Of a stretch of DNA of 64,000 nt, positions 23,980 to 33,737 are shown one piece after another; the first letter of the stretch is position 1, and every line of letters starts with the position of its first letter. Source of the DNA: Nonlabens sp. Ci31 (lineage in GTDB: Bacteria; Bacteroidota; Bacteroidia; Flavobacteriales; Flavobacteriaceae); contig NZ_CP043633.1 in NCBI RefSeq assembly GCF_012974865.1, positions 1,364,001 through 1,428,000 on the forward strand. Direction: 5' to 3'. Under the pieces are notes generated by a model that was not told the DNA's origin, did not search any database, and saw only the letters and a list, made by a program, of their open reading frames with translations. A program made the position numbers and the translations under genes.

Positions 23980-26673
23980 ATGAAAAAAATATTTAAAATA
24001 GCAGGAATTACCTTGCTCGCTGTGATCATCTTGATTGTAGCTGCGCCTTTTTTCTTTAAAGACCAAATTGCCCAAATCATTAAGGACAAGCTCAATGCTT
24101 CTATGGAGGCGCAAATTGATTTTGCTGAGGTAGATTTGAGTCTTTTCAGATCATTCCCAGACGCACAACTCCACATAGAAGGTTTTTCTATCATCAATAA
24201 AGCCCCATTTGCCGGTGATACGTTGTTTTACGGTAAAGAAGTGAAACTAGACCTGCCTATAGGTGATTTGTTTAACGACGCTAGCGAGCCTATTCATATT
24301 AACGAGCTGATGGTTAATCAAGCGGTTGCAAGATTTACAGTAGATGAAAACGGCAATTCTAGTTGGGATATTGCTAAGGATACCGCTTCCGCGAAAGCTA
24401 ATGATCCACAAGTCACTGAGGAAGGTACAGGATTCTCTTTTGACTTAAAACATTACGAGGTGACAGACTCTGAACTTACTTACGAAGATACCTCCACTAA
24501 AAATAAGCTCGTGCTTTCTAATATAAATCACTCTGGAAACGGAGATTTTTCATTAGGCAAGAGTACGTTAGCCACCTACACAGAGGCATTAGTTTTTTAC
24601 GGGTTGGACGGTATGCAATACTTATCTGGTCAAAAGGTAAAACTGGATGCAGATATTCTTATGGATTTAGATAATCAAAAATATACCTTTCAAGAAAACA
24701 AAGGCTTTGTCAATGATCTAGAATTAAAGATGAATGGTTTTGTACAATTAGAGGAATTGTATACGATGGTTGATGTAAGTTTTGAGACACCATCATCTGA
24801 CTTTAAAAACTTCTTTGCTGTAATTCCAGAAACCTATCGTAAAAATTTAGACGGCATCACTACCACCGGAGATTTTATAGTAAACGGTATCATAAAGGGG
24901 GAATTAGATGATAATCGCATTCCTAAAATGGATATCAAGATCAGCTCAAAAAATGCTTCTTTTAAATATCCAGATTTACCTAAAACAGTTACGAACATCA
25001 ATATAGATGCACAACTTAAAAACGATACAGGAAATGTCGACGATACTTATTTCAACGTGGCGCAAACCTCTTTTAATATTGGGAGTGATAGAATAAGCGG
25101 TAATGCAATGATCAAAAACCTGACAACTAATATGGATATTGATCTAAATGCAAAGGGGAATCTAGACTTTCAAAACCTAGCTCAAGCATTTCCTTTGCCA
25201 GAAGACATGAATATTGACGGGAAGTTAGCATTGGATATGGCAGCTAAGTTTGATATGGAAAGCATCGAGAAAGAACGCTATGAACGTATCAATACTAGAG
25301 GAACGGCCAGCCTTACCAACTTCAGATATGAAGGTGATGCACTTATCAAACCTTTAGTGATTAAGAAGGCGAGTATTGATATGACTACCTCTAGAATAGA
25401 GCTAAAAGATTTTGATGCTCAAACAGGCAATACCGATTTAAATGCAAAGGGTACCATCAATAATTTGCTCGGATTTTTGCTTCAAGACCAAGACTTAAAA
25501 GGAACTTTTACTTTAAAGTCTAACACACTAGACGCTGCCGATTTTATGACAGCTGTAGAGGTGGCTCCTGCCCAAAAAGCAAACCAAACAACTCAAACAT
25601 CCACATCTGCAACAACTGAAGATGCGATTAAGATTCCAGCTTTTCTGGATGCCAACTTAGATTTCCAAGCAAATCGAGTGTTGTACGATGGTCTAGAGCT
25701 CAAAAACGTAAGCGGTGTAGCTTTGATTAGAGATGAAACTTTGACCTTAAACAATACGACGACTGATATTTTTGACGGTAACATAGCTGTCAACGGTTCA
25801 GTTTCCACTAAGGGAGCTACTCCAGTTTTCAATATGGCGCTGGACATGAAGAATCTAGATATCGCAAAGTCTTTTGAAGGTTTTGATATGTTTAAATCCT
25901 TTGTTCCTATTATTAGTGCTTTACAAGGTAAGATCAATACAGATATAGCCCTTTCGGGGTCATTAGATAAGCAACTTTCTCCTATTTTGAGTACACTGGC
26001 AGGAGATGCTATTGCACAATTACTGACTAAAGAAATCAATGCTACTAATAACCCGTTATTAGGTAAATTAGATCAAAAATTGAGTTTTATAAATCTTAAT
26101 AAATTTGATGTTTCTGAAATTACAACCAAGCTTAATTTTAAAGATGGAGCGGTGCAAGTAGCACCATTTGATTTTAATATCAAAGGGATTAAGGCTACGG
26201 CGAGTGGTAAGCACAGTCTTACTAATGAGATGGATTATACCTTGTCATTAGATGTTCCTGCAAAATACTTTGGTAAAGAAGGTGCCAGCTTACTTTCTAA
26301 ATTAGAGGACAAGGAAGTGGAAAGTATCTCAGTTCTGGTACCGGTTAAGTTTACAGGTTCATTTTTGAGTCCTAAAATTGATTTGAATCTTGATCTTGCG
26401 GTAAAAAACTTAACCAATCAAATTATAGAGATCCAAAAACAAAAATTAAAAGACAAAGGAGAAGAAGCAGTAGGTAGTGCTATTGGTGATCTTATTAACG
26501 GAAATAACCCTTTAAATGGTATTAAGGATGTGATAGGGGGTAATGGAAAACCTAAAGACTCTACTAGTACTGCTAAGCCACAAGACCCAATTAAGGAAGC
26601 TGCGGGGAATGCTATTAAAGACTTGTTTGGGCGTAAAAGAAAGAAAGTGGCAGATACTACCAAAACAAAATAG
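23980..26673 (+). CDS. AsmA-like membrane-anchored protein
   Basis: An 897-aa protein with one N-terminal anchor (IAGITLLAVIILIVAAPFFF) and a long repetitive beta-rich body typical of AsmA/TamB-like proteins that sit between the inner and outer membranes. Characteristic pieces are the N-terminal AsmA motif (INASMEA-like LNASMEAQIDFAEVDLSLFRSFPD, read in two parts) and the C-terminal AsmA_2-like region (about 560-840). Members are now thought to help move lipids across the envelope. A variant palindrome encodes TASAKA near residue 140. The C-terminal tail is K/D/G-rich and probably disordered. Confidence 0.85.
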   Translation: MKKIFKIAGITLLAVIILIVAAPFFFKDQIAQIIKDKLNASMEAQIDFAEVDLSLFRSFPDAQLHIEGFSIINKAPFAGDTLFYGKEVKLDLPIGDLFNDASEPIHINELMVNQAVARFTVDENGNSSWDIAKDTASAKANDPQVTEEGTGFSFDLKHYEVTDSELTYEDTSTKNKLVLSNINHSGNGDFSLGKSTLATYTEALVFYGLDGMQYLSGQKVKLDADILMDLDNQKYTFQENKGFVNDLELKMNGFVQLEELYTMVDVSFETPSSDFKNFFAVIPETYRKNLDGITTTGDFIVNGIIKGELDDNRIPKMDIKISSKNASFKYPDLPKTVTNINIDAQLKNDTGNVDDTYFNVAQTSFNIGSDRISGNAMIKNLTTNMDIDLNAKGNLDFQNLAQAFPLPEDMNIDGKLALDMAAKFDMESIEKERYERINTRGTASLTNFRYEGDALIKPLVIKKASIDMTTSRIELKDFDAQTGNTDLNAKGTINNLLGFLLQDQDLKGTFTLKSNTLDAADFMTAVEVAPAQKANQTTQTSTSATTEDAIKIPAFLDANLDFQANRVLYDGLELKNVSGVALIRDETLTLNNTTTDIFDGNIAVNGSVSTKGATPVFNMALDMKNLDIAKSFEGFDMFKSFVPIISALQGKINTDIALSGSLDKQLSPILSTLAGDAIAQLLTKEINATNNPLLGKLDQKLSFINLNKFDVSEITTKLNFKDGAVQVAPFDFNIKGIKATASGKHSLTNEMDYTLSLDVPAKYFGKEGASLLSKLEDKEVESISVLVPVKFTGSFLSPKIDLNLDLAVKNLTNQIIEIQKQKLKDKGEEAVGSAIGDLINGNNPLNGIKDVIGGNGKPKDSTSTAKPQDPIKEAAGNAIKDLFGRKRKKVADTTKTK
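24385..24398. repeat. Iterated palindrome copy 5 (variant)
   Basis: GCTTCCGCGAAAGC, one mismatch; in the AsmA-like gene, read as ASAKA. Confidence 0.75.
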
Positions 26674-26695
26674 GTTTTTAGAAAATGAAATGTAG

Positions 26696-26730
26696 AGCTT
26701 CTCAATTATCTTTTTGAGGAGCTTTTTTTG
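26696..26730 (+). terminator. Terminator after the AsmA-like gene
   Basis: AGCTTCTCA / TGAGGAGCT stem (one G-U pair) followed by seven T; the next gene comes from the opposite strand. Confidence 0.75.
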
Positions 26731-26734
26731 TTCC

Positions 26735-27562
26735 TTATATTTTTTCGCTTAAATATTTCCAACCCCTTTTTGGCACATATTGTAAGTGTAGTTTTAGATT
26801 TTTTCTAGACTTGATATTGGTGCTATTAAAATATTGATTCCAGAGATCTTTGTAGTTGATCTCGCTGGAGTTTATACGTAGCGCAGTCGCACTGCGAAAG
26901 CTACCTGACACAGCAATAGCACTGTTTTTTTCTGAAACACTAGTATTTAAAACGCCACCTTGACCACGGGCTTTTTTAAAATCAATTTGGACTTCTTGCA
27001 CCGTTTCTAGATCATAGCTGATTCCAAAATTGCGTTTTAAGTCATAAATAATCCACTTCTGGTCTGTATAAAGGTTTTTAAAATGACCAGCTATAAGTGG
27101 TAGTACGTTAAAGTCTGGTTCTATATTAGCATAGTAGATTTCTTCATCGATCAATTGTAAACGCACAAAGGCCTCCATACGCTGTTTCTCGTGATGCACC
27201 ATTTTTGCCGCTTGAGTAATCTTCAGAACCGTAGAGTTAGCACAGTCACCACTTGGTGGTTTTTGAGCACTGAAAGTCATTTTTAAATACTCATAAATCG
27301 TGTTTTCGATTCCGATGATTTCACTTAAAAAAGCACAGTATACCTGATGAGAATCTTGGTGCTCGCATAAAGAGTTAAAACGTTTCCATACACGTTGCGC
27401 CTTATCAGGATCTGTAATAACCAGTTCTGTACCCTCAAAAAGGTCGTTTTGCTCACGAGAGTCTAAAGCGATGATGGGCAGTTTGATCTTGCGATCGTAA
27501 ATAGTGAAAATAGCCGTCATCAAACCGTTTAAACTACCGTCATATAAAAGCGTAGTGGTCAT
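26735..27562 (-). CDS. TIGR03915-family DNA metabolism protein
   Basis: A 275-aa protein with the typical opening TTTLLYDGSLNGLMTAIFTIYD. Family members usually sit next to a radical-SAM protein (TIGR03916) and are thought to act in DNA repair or modification; the reaction is not known. Here it is the last gene on the minus strand after the DnaE2-like polymerase, and no radical-SAM partner is visible within the window. No catalytic motif is recognised. Clustering with dinB, the dnaE2-like gene and a LexA-like repressor supports a damage-response role. Confidence 0.75.
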   Translation of the reverse strand: MTTTLLYDGSLNGLMTAIFTIYDRKIKLPIIALDSREQNDLFEGTELVITDPDKAQRVWKRFNSLCEHQDSHQVYCAFLSEIIGIENTIYEYLKMTFSAQKPPSGDCANSTVLKITQAAKMVHHEKQRMEAFVRLQLIDEEIYYANIEPDFNVLPLIAGHFKNLYTDQKWIIYDLKRNFGISYDLETVQEVQIDFKKARGQGGVLNTSVSEKNSAIAVSGSFRSATALRINSSEINYKDLWNQYFNSTNIKSRKNLKLHLQYVPKRGWKYLSEKI

Positions 27563-27696
27563 GAGAAAATATTTAATTGGTGACTGGAATCCTTATGTTG
27601 TTTGCTGCTAGGGTTGATCATGTTCAGGTATCTTATCTATTTTGTTTTTTCATGCCGTGGCAGGAAGGCATGGGTTACGACTATCTCGCTTTCTAT

Positions 27697-30600
27697 TCAT
27701 ATCTCGATGGATTTATCTGGTAATTCTTGTTTGCGATACCCATTGCTATTTCCCATTCTGCGATCTTTTAGGTTGGACTGTTTATCCAGTCGCTGCATCG
27801 TCTGCGGATTCTCTTCTGCATACCGTGGGTCTTGAATGTAATCTGCTTTTTGCATGTCGTGGACCTCGATGGAATAGAAATCAAACTCTTCCACAACCTT
27901 GCCGTATATTTTATAGATGCCACTACCTCTAAAATGGATTTTTGCTGCTACTGGAGGAAACATAACCGTATCAAAAAAATGACCCTTACAATCTAAAAAA
28001 GTACCAAACTGCATGCGTTTTCCTTTTGCCGTATGCGTTGTTTTGATATTTACTACGTAGCCATAAATCAAAATCATTTTCTTGTTATGCGCTTTCATGT
28101 CTTCACGACTATGATTGTTTTTAGGCAGCTCTACTAATAAGTCAAAATGGGAACACAATGGAAAACCTAAAAGTTCTATCTGTTCATAAGCCAATTCCTG
28201 ATTTGTAGTATGGAGTTGAGGGATTTTGGCTTCTCTATACTCTGGAACAAACAGTTTGTTTTGAATATATTTTTGTGGTGATTTATCAAGTTTATAATGT
28301 GCTTGCCACAACAATTCATAACGATCCATTGCTGTAAACCTAAAAGCATTGATGCGTATTAAAATAGAAAGCTGATCCATACTGATAAAGACACGATTGA
28401 TAAAGTCTTCTAGAGAGGTAAACCTTCCGTTCAAATGTCGCGCTTCTATGATGCGTACCATGGTTTTTCTCTCTAGTTCCTTGAGGTAACTGTAGCCTAG
28501 ATAGATACTTCTTCCTTTAATAATGTTTGCAATATTGCTGTGATTAACACAGGGTGATTCTATAACAGCACCACACATTTTTGCTTCGTGTACGTAGAGT
28601 TCAGGTTGGTAAAAGCCACCGCCATTATTAAGTGTTGCTGTCATGTATTCTAACGGGAAATAACATTTTAAGTACAGACTTTGATAACTTTCTACAGCAT
28701 AAGATGCAGAGTGACCTTTGGCAAAAGCGTAACCAGCAAAACTCTTAATTTGATTCCATATTTCTTTAGTTTGCTCTGGATCATGTCCTAAATCGATACA
28801 ATTCTGAAAGTATTTTTGTTCCACTTTTTGAAATTCTTCACGGGATCGGTACTTACCGCTCATTCCACGGCGCAGTACATCTGCTTCGGCAAGGTCTAGT
28901 TTTGCATAGTAATGTGCTACCTTGATCACGTCTTCTTGATAAACCATGATGCCATAGGTTTCGGGCATAATTCCTTGCATGATGGGGTGTGCGTCCTTGC
29001 GTTTTTCTGGATATCGAGTGCGTAAAATAAACTCGCGCATCATCCCACTCTGTGCTACTCCGGGACGTATGACAGAGCTGGCAGCAACCAGTCCTATATA
29101 ATCATTAGTAGCGAGTTTGCTGAGCAACATTCTCATAGCTGGAGACTCTATATAAAAGCAACCTATGCATTTTGCCTGTGAGATCATCTTATTGATTTCA
29201 GGGTCTTTCATAAACTTCTTTACATCAGTATGTAGGTTTGCTATAGGGGCATCTGGCTGGTTGTATTTAATAATCTCAATCGTGTCGCGTATTTTTCCCA
29301 AACCACGTTGCGCAAGAATATCAAATTTATGAATCCCAGCATCTTCGGCAATATGCATGTCAAACTGTACGGTACGGTAGCCTTTAGGAGGCAAACTTGT
29401 AGCGCTGTAATAGTGAATAGGTTTTTCGGTTATGAGAATTCCGCCAGCGTGAATGCTGGTGTAGTTGGGCATGTTTTTTATCAAATGACTGTATTTCAAA
29501 ACCAATTGGTGCATTTGATCCAGACGTTCGGGGTGGAAATTACCTGTGGTGAGCATGTCAATATCTGCCTTTGGAAGACCAAAAACTTTCCCTAATTCTC
29601 TGATAACCGCACGGTACTGAAAGGTGTTGTAGGTGGCAAGCAGGGCGACATGATCAAATTCTTCAAAAATAAATCGAGTAATATCTTCCCGATCATCCCA
29701 AGAGAAATCAATATCAAAGTCTGGCGGACTCGACCTGTAGTCGTTGATGAAACGTTCAAAATAAAGATCGAGTTCTATGGGGTCTACTTCTGTGATCTGT
29801 AACAAATAGGCAAGAATACTGTTAGCTCCACTACCGCGACCTACGTAAAAGTAGCTTTTGCTACGTGCGTATTCACAAATACGCCAATTGATCAAAAAAT
29901 AGGTGACAAAACCTTTCTTTTTTACAACACTTATTTCCTTTTCTATACGCTCAAAAACGTCTGTTTTATCTTCTTTATCTCCGTATCTATTTGCCACACC
30001 AGCATAAGCAAGTGTTCTTAGTTTTTGGTAATCTATCTCCTTACTGTCTGAATAGAGGTGTTGATTTGCATTGAGTTGAGCGTTCTCAAAGTCAAAATAG
30101 ATCTTGCACTTTGCTAATAGGCATTTTGTGTTTTCAATGATAAAAGGATATGCTATAAAGAGTTCTTCTATTTCAAGAATAGGAATCATCTGATCTTCAA
30201 AATATCCTTGTTGAGACTCTGGCAACTGACTCAAAAGAATATTTAAATCCACACACCGCAGCAATCGGTGAGCGTTAAAATCTTTTCTTGTTCTAAAAGT
30301 CACTGTTTGCATGACCACTAACCGGTCCTTCATTTTTACATATGCTGTAAAAGGAAGTTTGCGTAATGCGGCGATAGAGATTCCTATAAATTCGCTTTCG
30401 CGAAAGCGAGTTTTCTCTAGCTCCACTACCATTTTAAATGGATATATGACAAAAGCATTATCAAAGGCTGGTGCCTGATCTGGAAATGGAATTTTGTTTT
30501 CTAGATGAAAGGATAAGTACTCGTTGAGTTCCTGAAATCCTTCGTTATTTTTAGCCATTCCTACGTACAGTTGTTGGTGCTTGTTTCTAAAATCAATACC

Positions 30601-30828
30601 TATCACTGCATTAAGATTGCTTTGAATACAAAGCCTAATAAAGTTAAGGCACGCACTGGTGTTGTTGATATCAGTTAGAACAATGGTTTTTACTCCGTTT
30701 TCTAGCGCAAGTGTTATCAGCTCTTCTTCATTAAAGGTGCCGTAACGCAAGGAGTAATAGGTATGGTTGTTTAGGTACAAATTAGTTGGTGAGTTTGTTT
30801 TATTTAAAGTGGTTTTCAAGAGTCTCAA
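27697..30828 (-). CDS. Error-prone DNA polymerase III alpha-like subunit (DnaE2-like)
   Basis: A C-family DNA polymerase of 1043 aa, shorter than replicative DnaE and near the DnaE2 size. An N-terminal PHP domain (YLNNHTYYSLRYGTF, residues about 18-32) is followed by the polymerase palm with PPDFDIDFSWDDRED as the catalytic aspartate stretch, FVGRGSGANSILAYLL-like YVGRGSGANS, and HASGG-type SIHAGGILI. A helix-hairpin and OB-like part is C-terminal. TTG 30828 gives the longest product; TTG 30780 (MYLNNH) matches the usual family start better. Such polymerases copy damaged DNA with a Y-family partner; dinB lies 200 bp upstream. A palindrome copy is read as RFRESE near residue 140. Confidence 0.85.
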   Translation of the reverse strand: MRLLKTTLNKTNSPTNLYLNNHTYYSLRYGTFNEEELITLALENGVKTIVLTDINNTSACLNFIRLCIQSNLNAVIGIDFRNKHQQLYVGMAKNNEGFQELNEYLSFHLENKIPFPDQAPAFDNAFVIYPFKMVVELEKTRFRESEFIGISIAALRKLPFTAYVKMKDRLVVMQTVTFRTRKDFNAHRLLRCVDLNILLSQLPESQQGYFEDQMIPILEIEELFIAYPFIIENTKCLLAKCKIYFDFENAQLNANQHLYSDSKEIDYQKLRTLAYAGVANRYGDKEDKTDVFERIEKEISVVKKKGFVTYFLINWRICEYARSKSYFYVGRGSGANSILAYLLQITEVDPIELDLYFERFINDYRSSPPDFDIDFSWDDREDITRFIFEEFDHVALLATYNTFQYRAVIRELGKVFGLPKADIDMLTTGNFHPERLDQMHQLVLKYSHLIKNMPNYTSIHAGGILITEKPIHYYSATSLPPKGYRTVQFDMHIAEDAGIHKFDILAQRGLGKIRDTIEIIKYNQPDAPIANLHTDVKKFMKDPEINKMISQAKCIGCFYIESPAMRMLLSKLATNDYIGLVAASSVIRPGVAQSGMMREFILRTRYPEKRKDAHPIMQGIMPETYGIMVYQEDVIKVAHYYAKLDLAEADVLRRGMSGKYRSREEFQKVEQKYFQNCIDLGHDPEQTKEIWNQIKSFAGYAFAKGHSASYAVESYQSLYLKCYFPLEYMTATLNNGGGFYQPELYVHEAKMCGAVIESPCVNHSNIANIIKGRSIYLGYSYLKELERKTMVRIIEARHLNGRFTSLEDFINRVFISMDQLSILIRINAFRFTAMDRYELLWQAHYKLDKSPQKYIQNKLFVPEYREAKIPQLHTTNQELAYEQIELLGFPLCSHFDLLVELPKNNHSREDMKAHNKKMILIYGYVVNIKTTHTAKGKRMQFGTFLDCKGHFFDTVMFPPVAAKIHFRGSGIYKIYGKVVEEFDFYSIEVHDMQKADYIQDPRYAEENPQTMQRLDKQSNLKDRRMGNSNGYRKQELPDKSIEI
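30394..30407. repeat. Iterated palindrome copy 6
   Basis: Exact GCTTTCGCGAAAGC inside the DnaE2-like gene, read as FRES on the minus strand. Confidence 0.9.
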
Positions 30829-31031
30829 TCTTCAATAGGTAATTCATAACGAGCAGGGAGGTTTTTGAAATGCGTAATTAATTTGTTGGTTGTTCTGTTT
30901 TTCAATGTATAGGGCTTATTTCAATGTGCACCTATATTTTTTTAATTTTCCCTAATCCTATAGTTTGCAATGTGCGTTTATAACAAATAGTGATCCATCA
31001 AGCTGTGTTCTTATAATAACTAATAAAGGAT

Positions 31032-32249
31032 TCATTGTTTGCGATGTGCGAGCACGACAGGGGGTAATCCATTAAAAGGATTTAGTATTCGGCCTATGGT
31101 TTTTGCTTCCATACCAGCAGCTCTCATCACGGTTCTATCTCCATATTTTTCTCTTATTTTATCTAGTGCGTTATACAAATTGAGTTCGGTTTCATTATCG
31201 TCAAAAAGATTGATCTGGTAATGACCATTTACAATATGTGAAAACCGGATCCCTATAAGCCGGATCAATAACCTGCGGTTGTAAAGTTTTTCAAACACCT
31301 CCAATATGCGAGGTATCAAAATATGATCAGCGCTGCAATAAGGAATACGCATCTGTTTGGTGTAGGTGTTGAAGTCAGAGTATTTTATTTTCACGTTAAT
31401 GCAACCGGTGAGTTTATCGCCACGTCTGAGTTGAAAAGCAAGGTTTTCAGTCATGGCGATAAGAATGGAATTCAGTTTTTTTACATCAATGGTATCTCTA
31501 TCAAAGGTGCGTTCGGTACTGATGGATTTACGCTCATTAAAAGCAACAACAGGTCGGTTATCCACTCCTTGAGCACGACGCCATATCATACTGCCGTTTT
31601 TACCCAATACGTTGATGAGCATTTCTTCAGGCATTTCTTGAATGGTATGAATGCGTTTTACACCTAGATGTCTTAGGGTTTGATAGGTTTTATCTCCTAC
31701 TTGCGGAATCTTTTTTACAGACAGTGGGGCCATGAAGTTTTTTTCTTCCCCGTAATTGATCATCAATTGGTTGTTAGGTTTTGCTTCTCCAGTAGCGATT
31801 TTGGAAACAACTTTATTAATAGAAAGACCAAAGGAAATAGGCAGTCCTGTTTCTTTGATTACTTTCTTGCGCAATTCTGTTGCCAGCTTATAACAGCCAT
31901 AAAACCGATCCATTCCAGAGAGATCTGCATAGAATTCATCTATACTTGATTTTTCAAAAAGAGGAGTTTCTTGTTTGATGATTTCAGTGACTTCATCAGA
32001 GTGTTTAGAATAAGTCCCTGCATTACCTCTTATGACAACTGCTTCTGGGCAAAGCTGCCTTGCCAGTTTCATAGACATGCCACTGTGTACTCCATAGCCT
32101 CTTGTTTCATAACTGCAAGCAGCAACGACGCCACGATCGCTAGTTCCACCTACGAGTAGAGGTCGGTTTTCAAGACGTGAATCCATCTTTCTCTCTACAG
32201 AAACGTAGAAAGTGTCTAGATCTAAATGCATGATGTGTTTATCGGTCAT
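31032..32249 (-). CDS. dinB: Y-family DNA polymerase IV
   Basis: A 405-aa translesion polymerase. The catalytic carboxylates are in HLDLDTFYVSVE (residues about 8-19) and SSIDEFYADLS (about 100-110). Helix-hairpin-helix and little-finger domains follow (RTFDRDTIDVKKL, LRRGDKL). A QINLF motif near the C-terminus fits a sliding-clamp binding site. It lies between the DnaE2-like gene and the SRAP unit, all on the minus strand, but a terminator at 32526-32557 and a 350-bp gap suggest its own promoter. No GGAA-N3-TTCC operator is visible directly upstream. Confidence 0.92.
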   Translation of the reverse strand: MTDKHIMHLDLDTFYVSVERKMDSRLENRPLLVGGTSDRGVVAACSYETRGYGVHSGMSMKLARQLCPEAVVIRGNAGTYSKHSDEVTEIIKQETPLFEKSSIDEFYADLSGMDRFYGCYKLATELRKKVIKETGLPISFGLSINKVVSKIATGEAKPNNQLMINYGEEKNFMAPLSVKKIPQVGDKTYQTLRHLGVKRIHTIQEMPEEMLINVLGKNGSMIWRRAQGVDNRPVVAFNERKSISTERTFDRDTIDVKKLNSILIAMTENLAFQLRRGDKLTGCINVKIKYSDFNTYTKQMRIPYCSADHILIPRILEVFEKLYNRRLLIRLIGIRFSHIVNGHYQINLFDDNETELNLYNALDKIREKYGDRTVMRAAGMEAKTIGRILNPFNGLPPVVLAHRKQ

Positions 32250-32597
32250 ATATTTCTTTTCTGCTTATGCAGGATCTTTTAATTTATATGGTCATTCTGC
32301 TACAGAGCGGAATCGCTTTAAGCAGGAATCTTTTAATTTATATGGTCATTCTGTTGCAGAGCGTAATCGCTTTGTTGTATCTCGAGGTTATTTAATTTCT
32401 CGATTAAAATTATTTATCAGGTTTAAAACCTAGGAGATTACTCACTAAAGGTTTCTTTTAATTTCCAACTTTCTTCAATACGAAACTTCACAAGTTGAAC
32501 CATCACTTCACTTAAAACAATCGGTTAAAAAACCTCACAGAAATAGTTCTGTGAGGTTGATGAAATAACGAGTTTGTTATTTTATGTTTTGTAGCTA
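32250..32597. other. Region between dinB and the SRAP unit, with tandem repeat
   Basis: About 350 bp. Two copies of a unit of roughly 50 bp stand at about 32273-32319 and 32328-32374. The shared text is ATCTTTTAATTTATATGGTC then ATTCTG.T.CAGAGCG and AATCGCTTT, with a few differences; period 55 bp. It lies just upstream of the dinB start, so it may affect its expression. Apart from a terminator, nothing else is recognised. Confidence 0.6.
32526..32557 (-). terminator. Terminator of the SRAP unit
   Basis: Perfect 12-bp stem AACCTCACAGAA / TTCTGTGAGGTT, loop ATAG; on the minus strand it is followed by a T run. It ends the transcript of the two genes at 32598-33723. Confidence 0.85.
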
Positions 32598-32894
32598 CTA
32601 ATCGATCATATTTTTAATGACCAGATCATTTACTGTAGGTTCCATAAAGCTTACAAAGCCTTCTTTTTCAATTTCATTTTTAAAATAAATACCATTTTGT
32701 TGTACTACCTCATGAAGTGTGTGGTATACTTTATGGATAAGGTCTTCCGTTTCGGCAACTTTATCAGACCAGGTCTTTACCTTGTGCACGACCTTCATTG
32801 TAGCTTGCTTACCAGCTTTTCTAGTAATCAGAAGCTGTTCTACTCGTTGCGCTAGTTCTGTTTTTATGAGTTCTATATTCATGTCTGTAGTCAT
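32598..32894 (-). CDS. Small helical protein in the SOS-like cluster
   Basis: A 98-aa protein predicted to be nearly all helix (NIELIKTELAQRVEQLLITR; VAETEDLIHKVYHTLHEVV). No family recognised. It begins one base after the SRAP stop and ends 40 bp before a strong terminator, so it is the second gene of that operon and likely controlled by the same operators. Start could be ATG 32894 or the internal ATG giving MNIELIKT. Confidence 0.65.
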   Translation of the reverse strand: MTTDMNIELIKTELAQRVEQLLITRKAGKQATMKVVHKVKTWSDKVAETEDLIHKVYHTLHEVVQQNGIYFKNEIEKEGFVSFMEPTVNDLVIKNMID

Positions 32895-32895
32895 T

Positions 32896-33723
32896 TTAAA
32901 ATAAAATAAATTGATCTCCTTCTACAAGACGCTCTTCTCTGATGGCGTATTCATCTTCTTCAGCAAACTTGAGTCTTTCATATAGACAGCGGTCGTAATC
33001 TTTGAAAAGCTTATCTCCTATAGGTTTTAGAAGCTCTAAGCTATTTGCTTCTGGGTTTTTTATTTTTTGTGAGATAGGATAAGCATTGAATCCTTTAGAG
33101 TCAAATGGTTGCATCATTCTAGAAAGCTCTGCGGGAGCGATGTCTGGATTGAGCCACTTTTCTTCATCTTCTCTACTCAATACTACCGGAGCCCTGTGGT
33201 GCTCTATTCTTTGTGTAAGTCTATTTGCTGCACTGGTAATGATGGCAACGGTATGATGCAATTCTCCAGTTAATGGATGTTGCCAGGTGTCATAAATTCC
33301 AGCTAGAGCAAAAGGGCCGCGATCACGATTAGGATATACGATAAATGGTTTATTAAGCTTCTCTTGTTTAGGACCTTCTATAAAGGCATCTACAAGAACT
33401 AGACAACGTTGAGATTTAATCGCATGACGGAACATAGGCTTATTAAATATACCCATAGCTCCTTTATAATTAGGATCGTTTTCTATGTTTAAACTTCCCT
33501 CACTGCGCGCATTGATCATGTACGTCTGTTTGTGAGCCCAGTGAGGGGTGTAACCTAAAGTAAACAGCTGTATATGGTTAGGTTGCTCGCTTGTAATGAC
33601 AGGTATCTTATTACCTGCGCTTATGTTCACGTTTTCTTTGAGTTCAACACCTATTACGAAGGCGGCATTAAACCGCTTTTCTAAATCTACTGCTGGTGTA
33701 ATTATCGTTGCTCTTCCACACAT
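32896..33723 (-). CDS. SRAP/HMCES-type abasic-site processing protein
   Basis: 275 aa when started at ATG 33723 (MCGRATI). This start is required because Cys2 becomes the N-terminal nucleophile that crosslinks to abasic sites in single-stranded DNA; a longer frame from 33750 would bury it. Other family marks are NISAGNKIPVIT, the catalytic MINARSE and KSQRCLVLVDAFIEG-type strand (in family: CL-PA-G-YEW; here the tryptophan is replaced by IEG), and the late TSAANRLTQRIEHHRAPVVL segment with the active-site histidine. It is divergent from the LexA-like gene, sharing the operator region. Confidence 0.9.
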   Translation of the reverse strand: MCGRATIITPAVDLEKRFNAAFVIGVELKENVNISAGNKIPVITSEQPNHIQLFTLGYTPHWAHKQTYMINARSEGSLNIENDPNYKGAMGIFNKPMFRHAIKSQRCLVLVDAFIEGPKQEKLNKPFIVYPNRDRGPFALAGIYDTWQHPLTGELHHTVAIITSAANRLTQRIEHHRAPVVLSREDEEKWLNPDIAPAELSRMMQPFDSKGFNAYPISQKIKNPEANSLELLKPIGDKLFKDYDRCLYERLKFAEEDEYAIREERLVEGDQFILF

Positions 33724-33737
33724 AATTATAGTTTTAT

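Noticed and set aside
32212..32433. Plus-strand protein with two FNLYGHS..ERNRF repeats
   Set aside because: It overlaps the dinB start in antisense and arises from the 55-bp tandem repeat; no start signal or homologue is evident.
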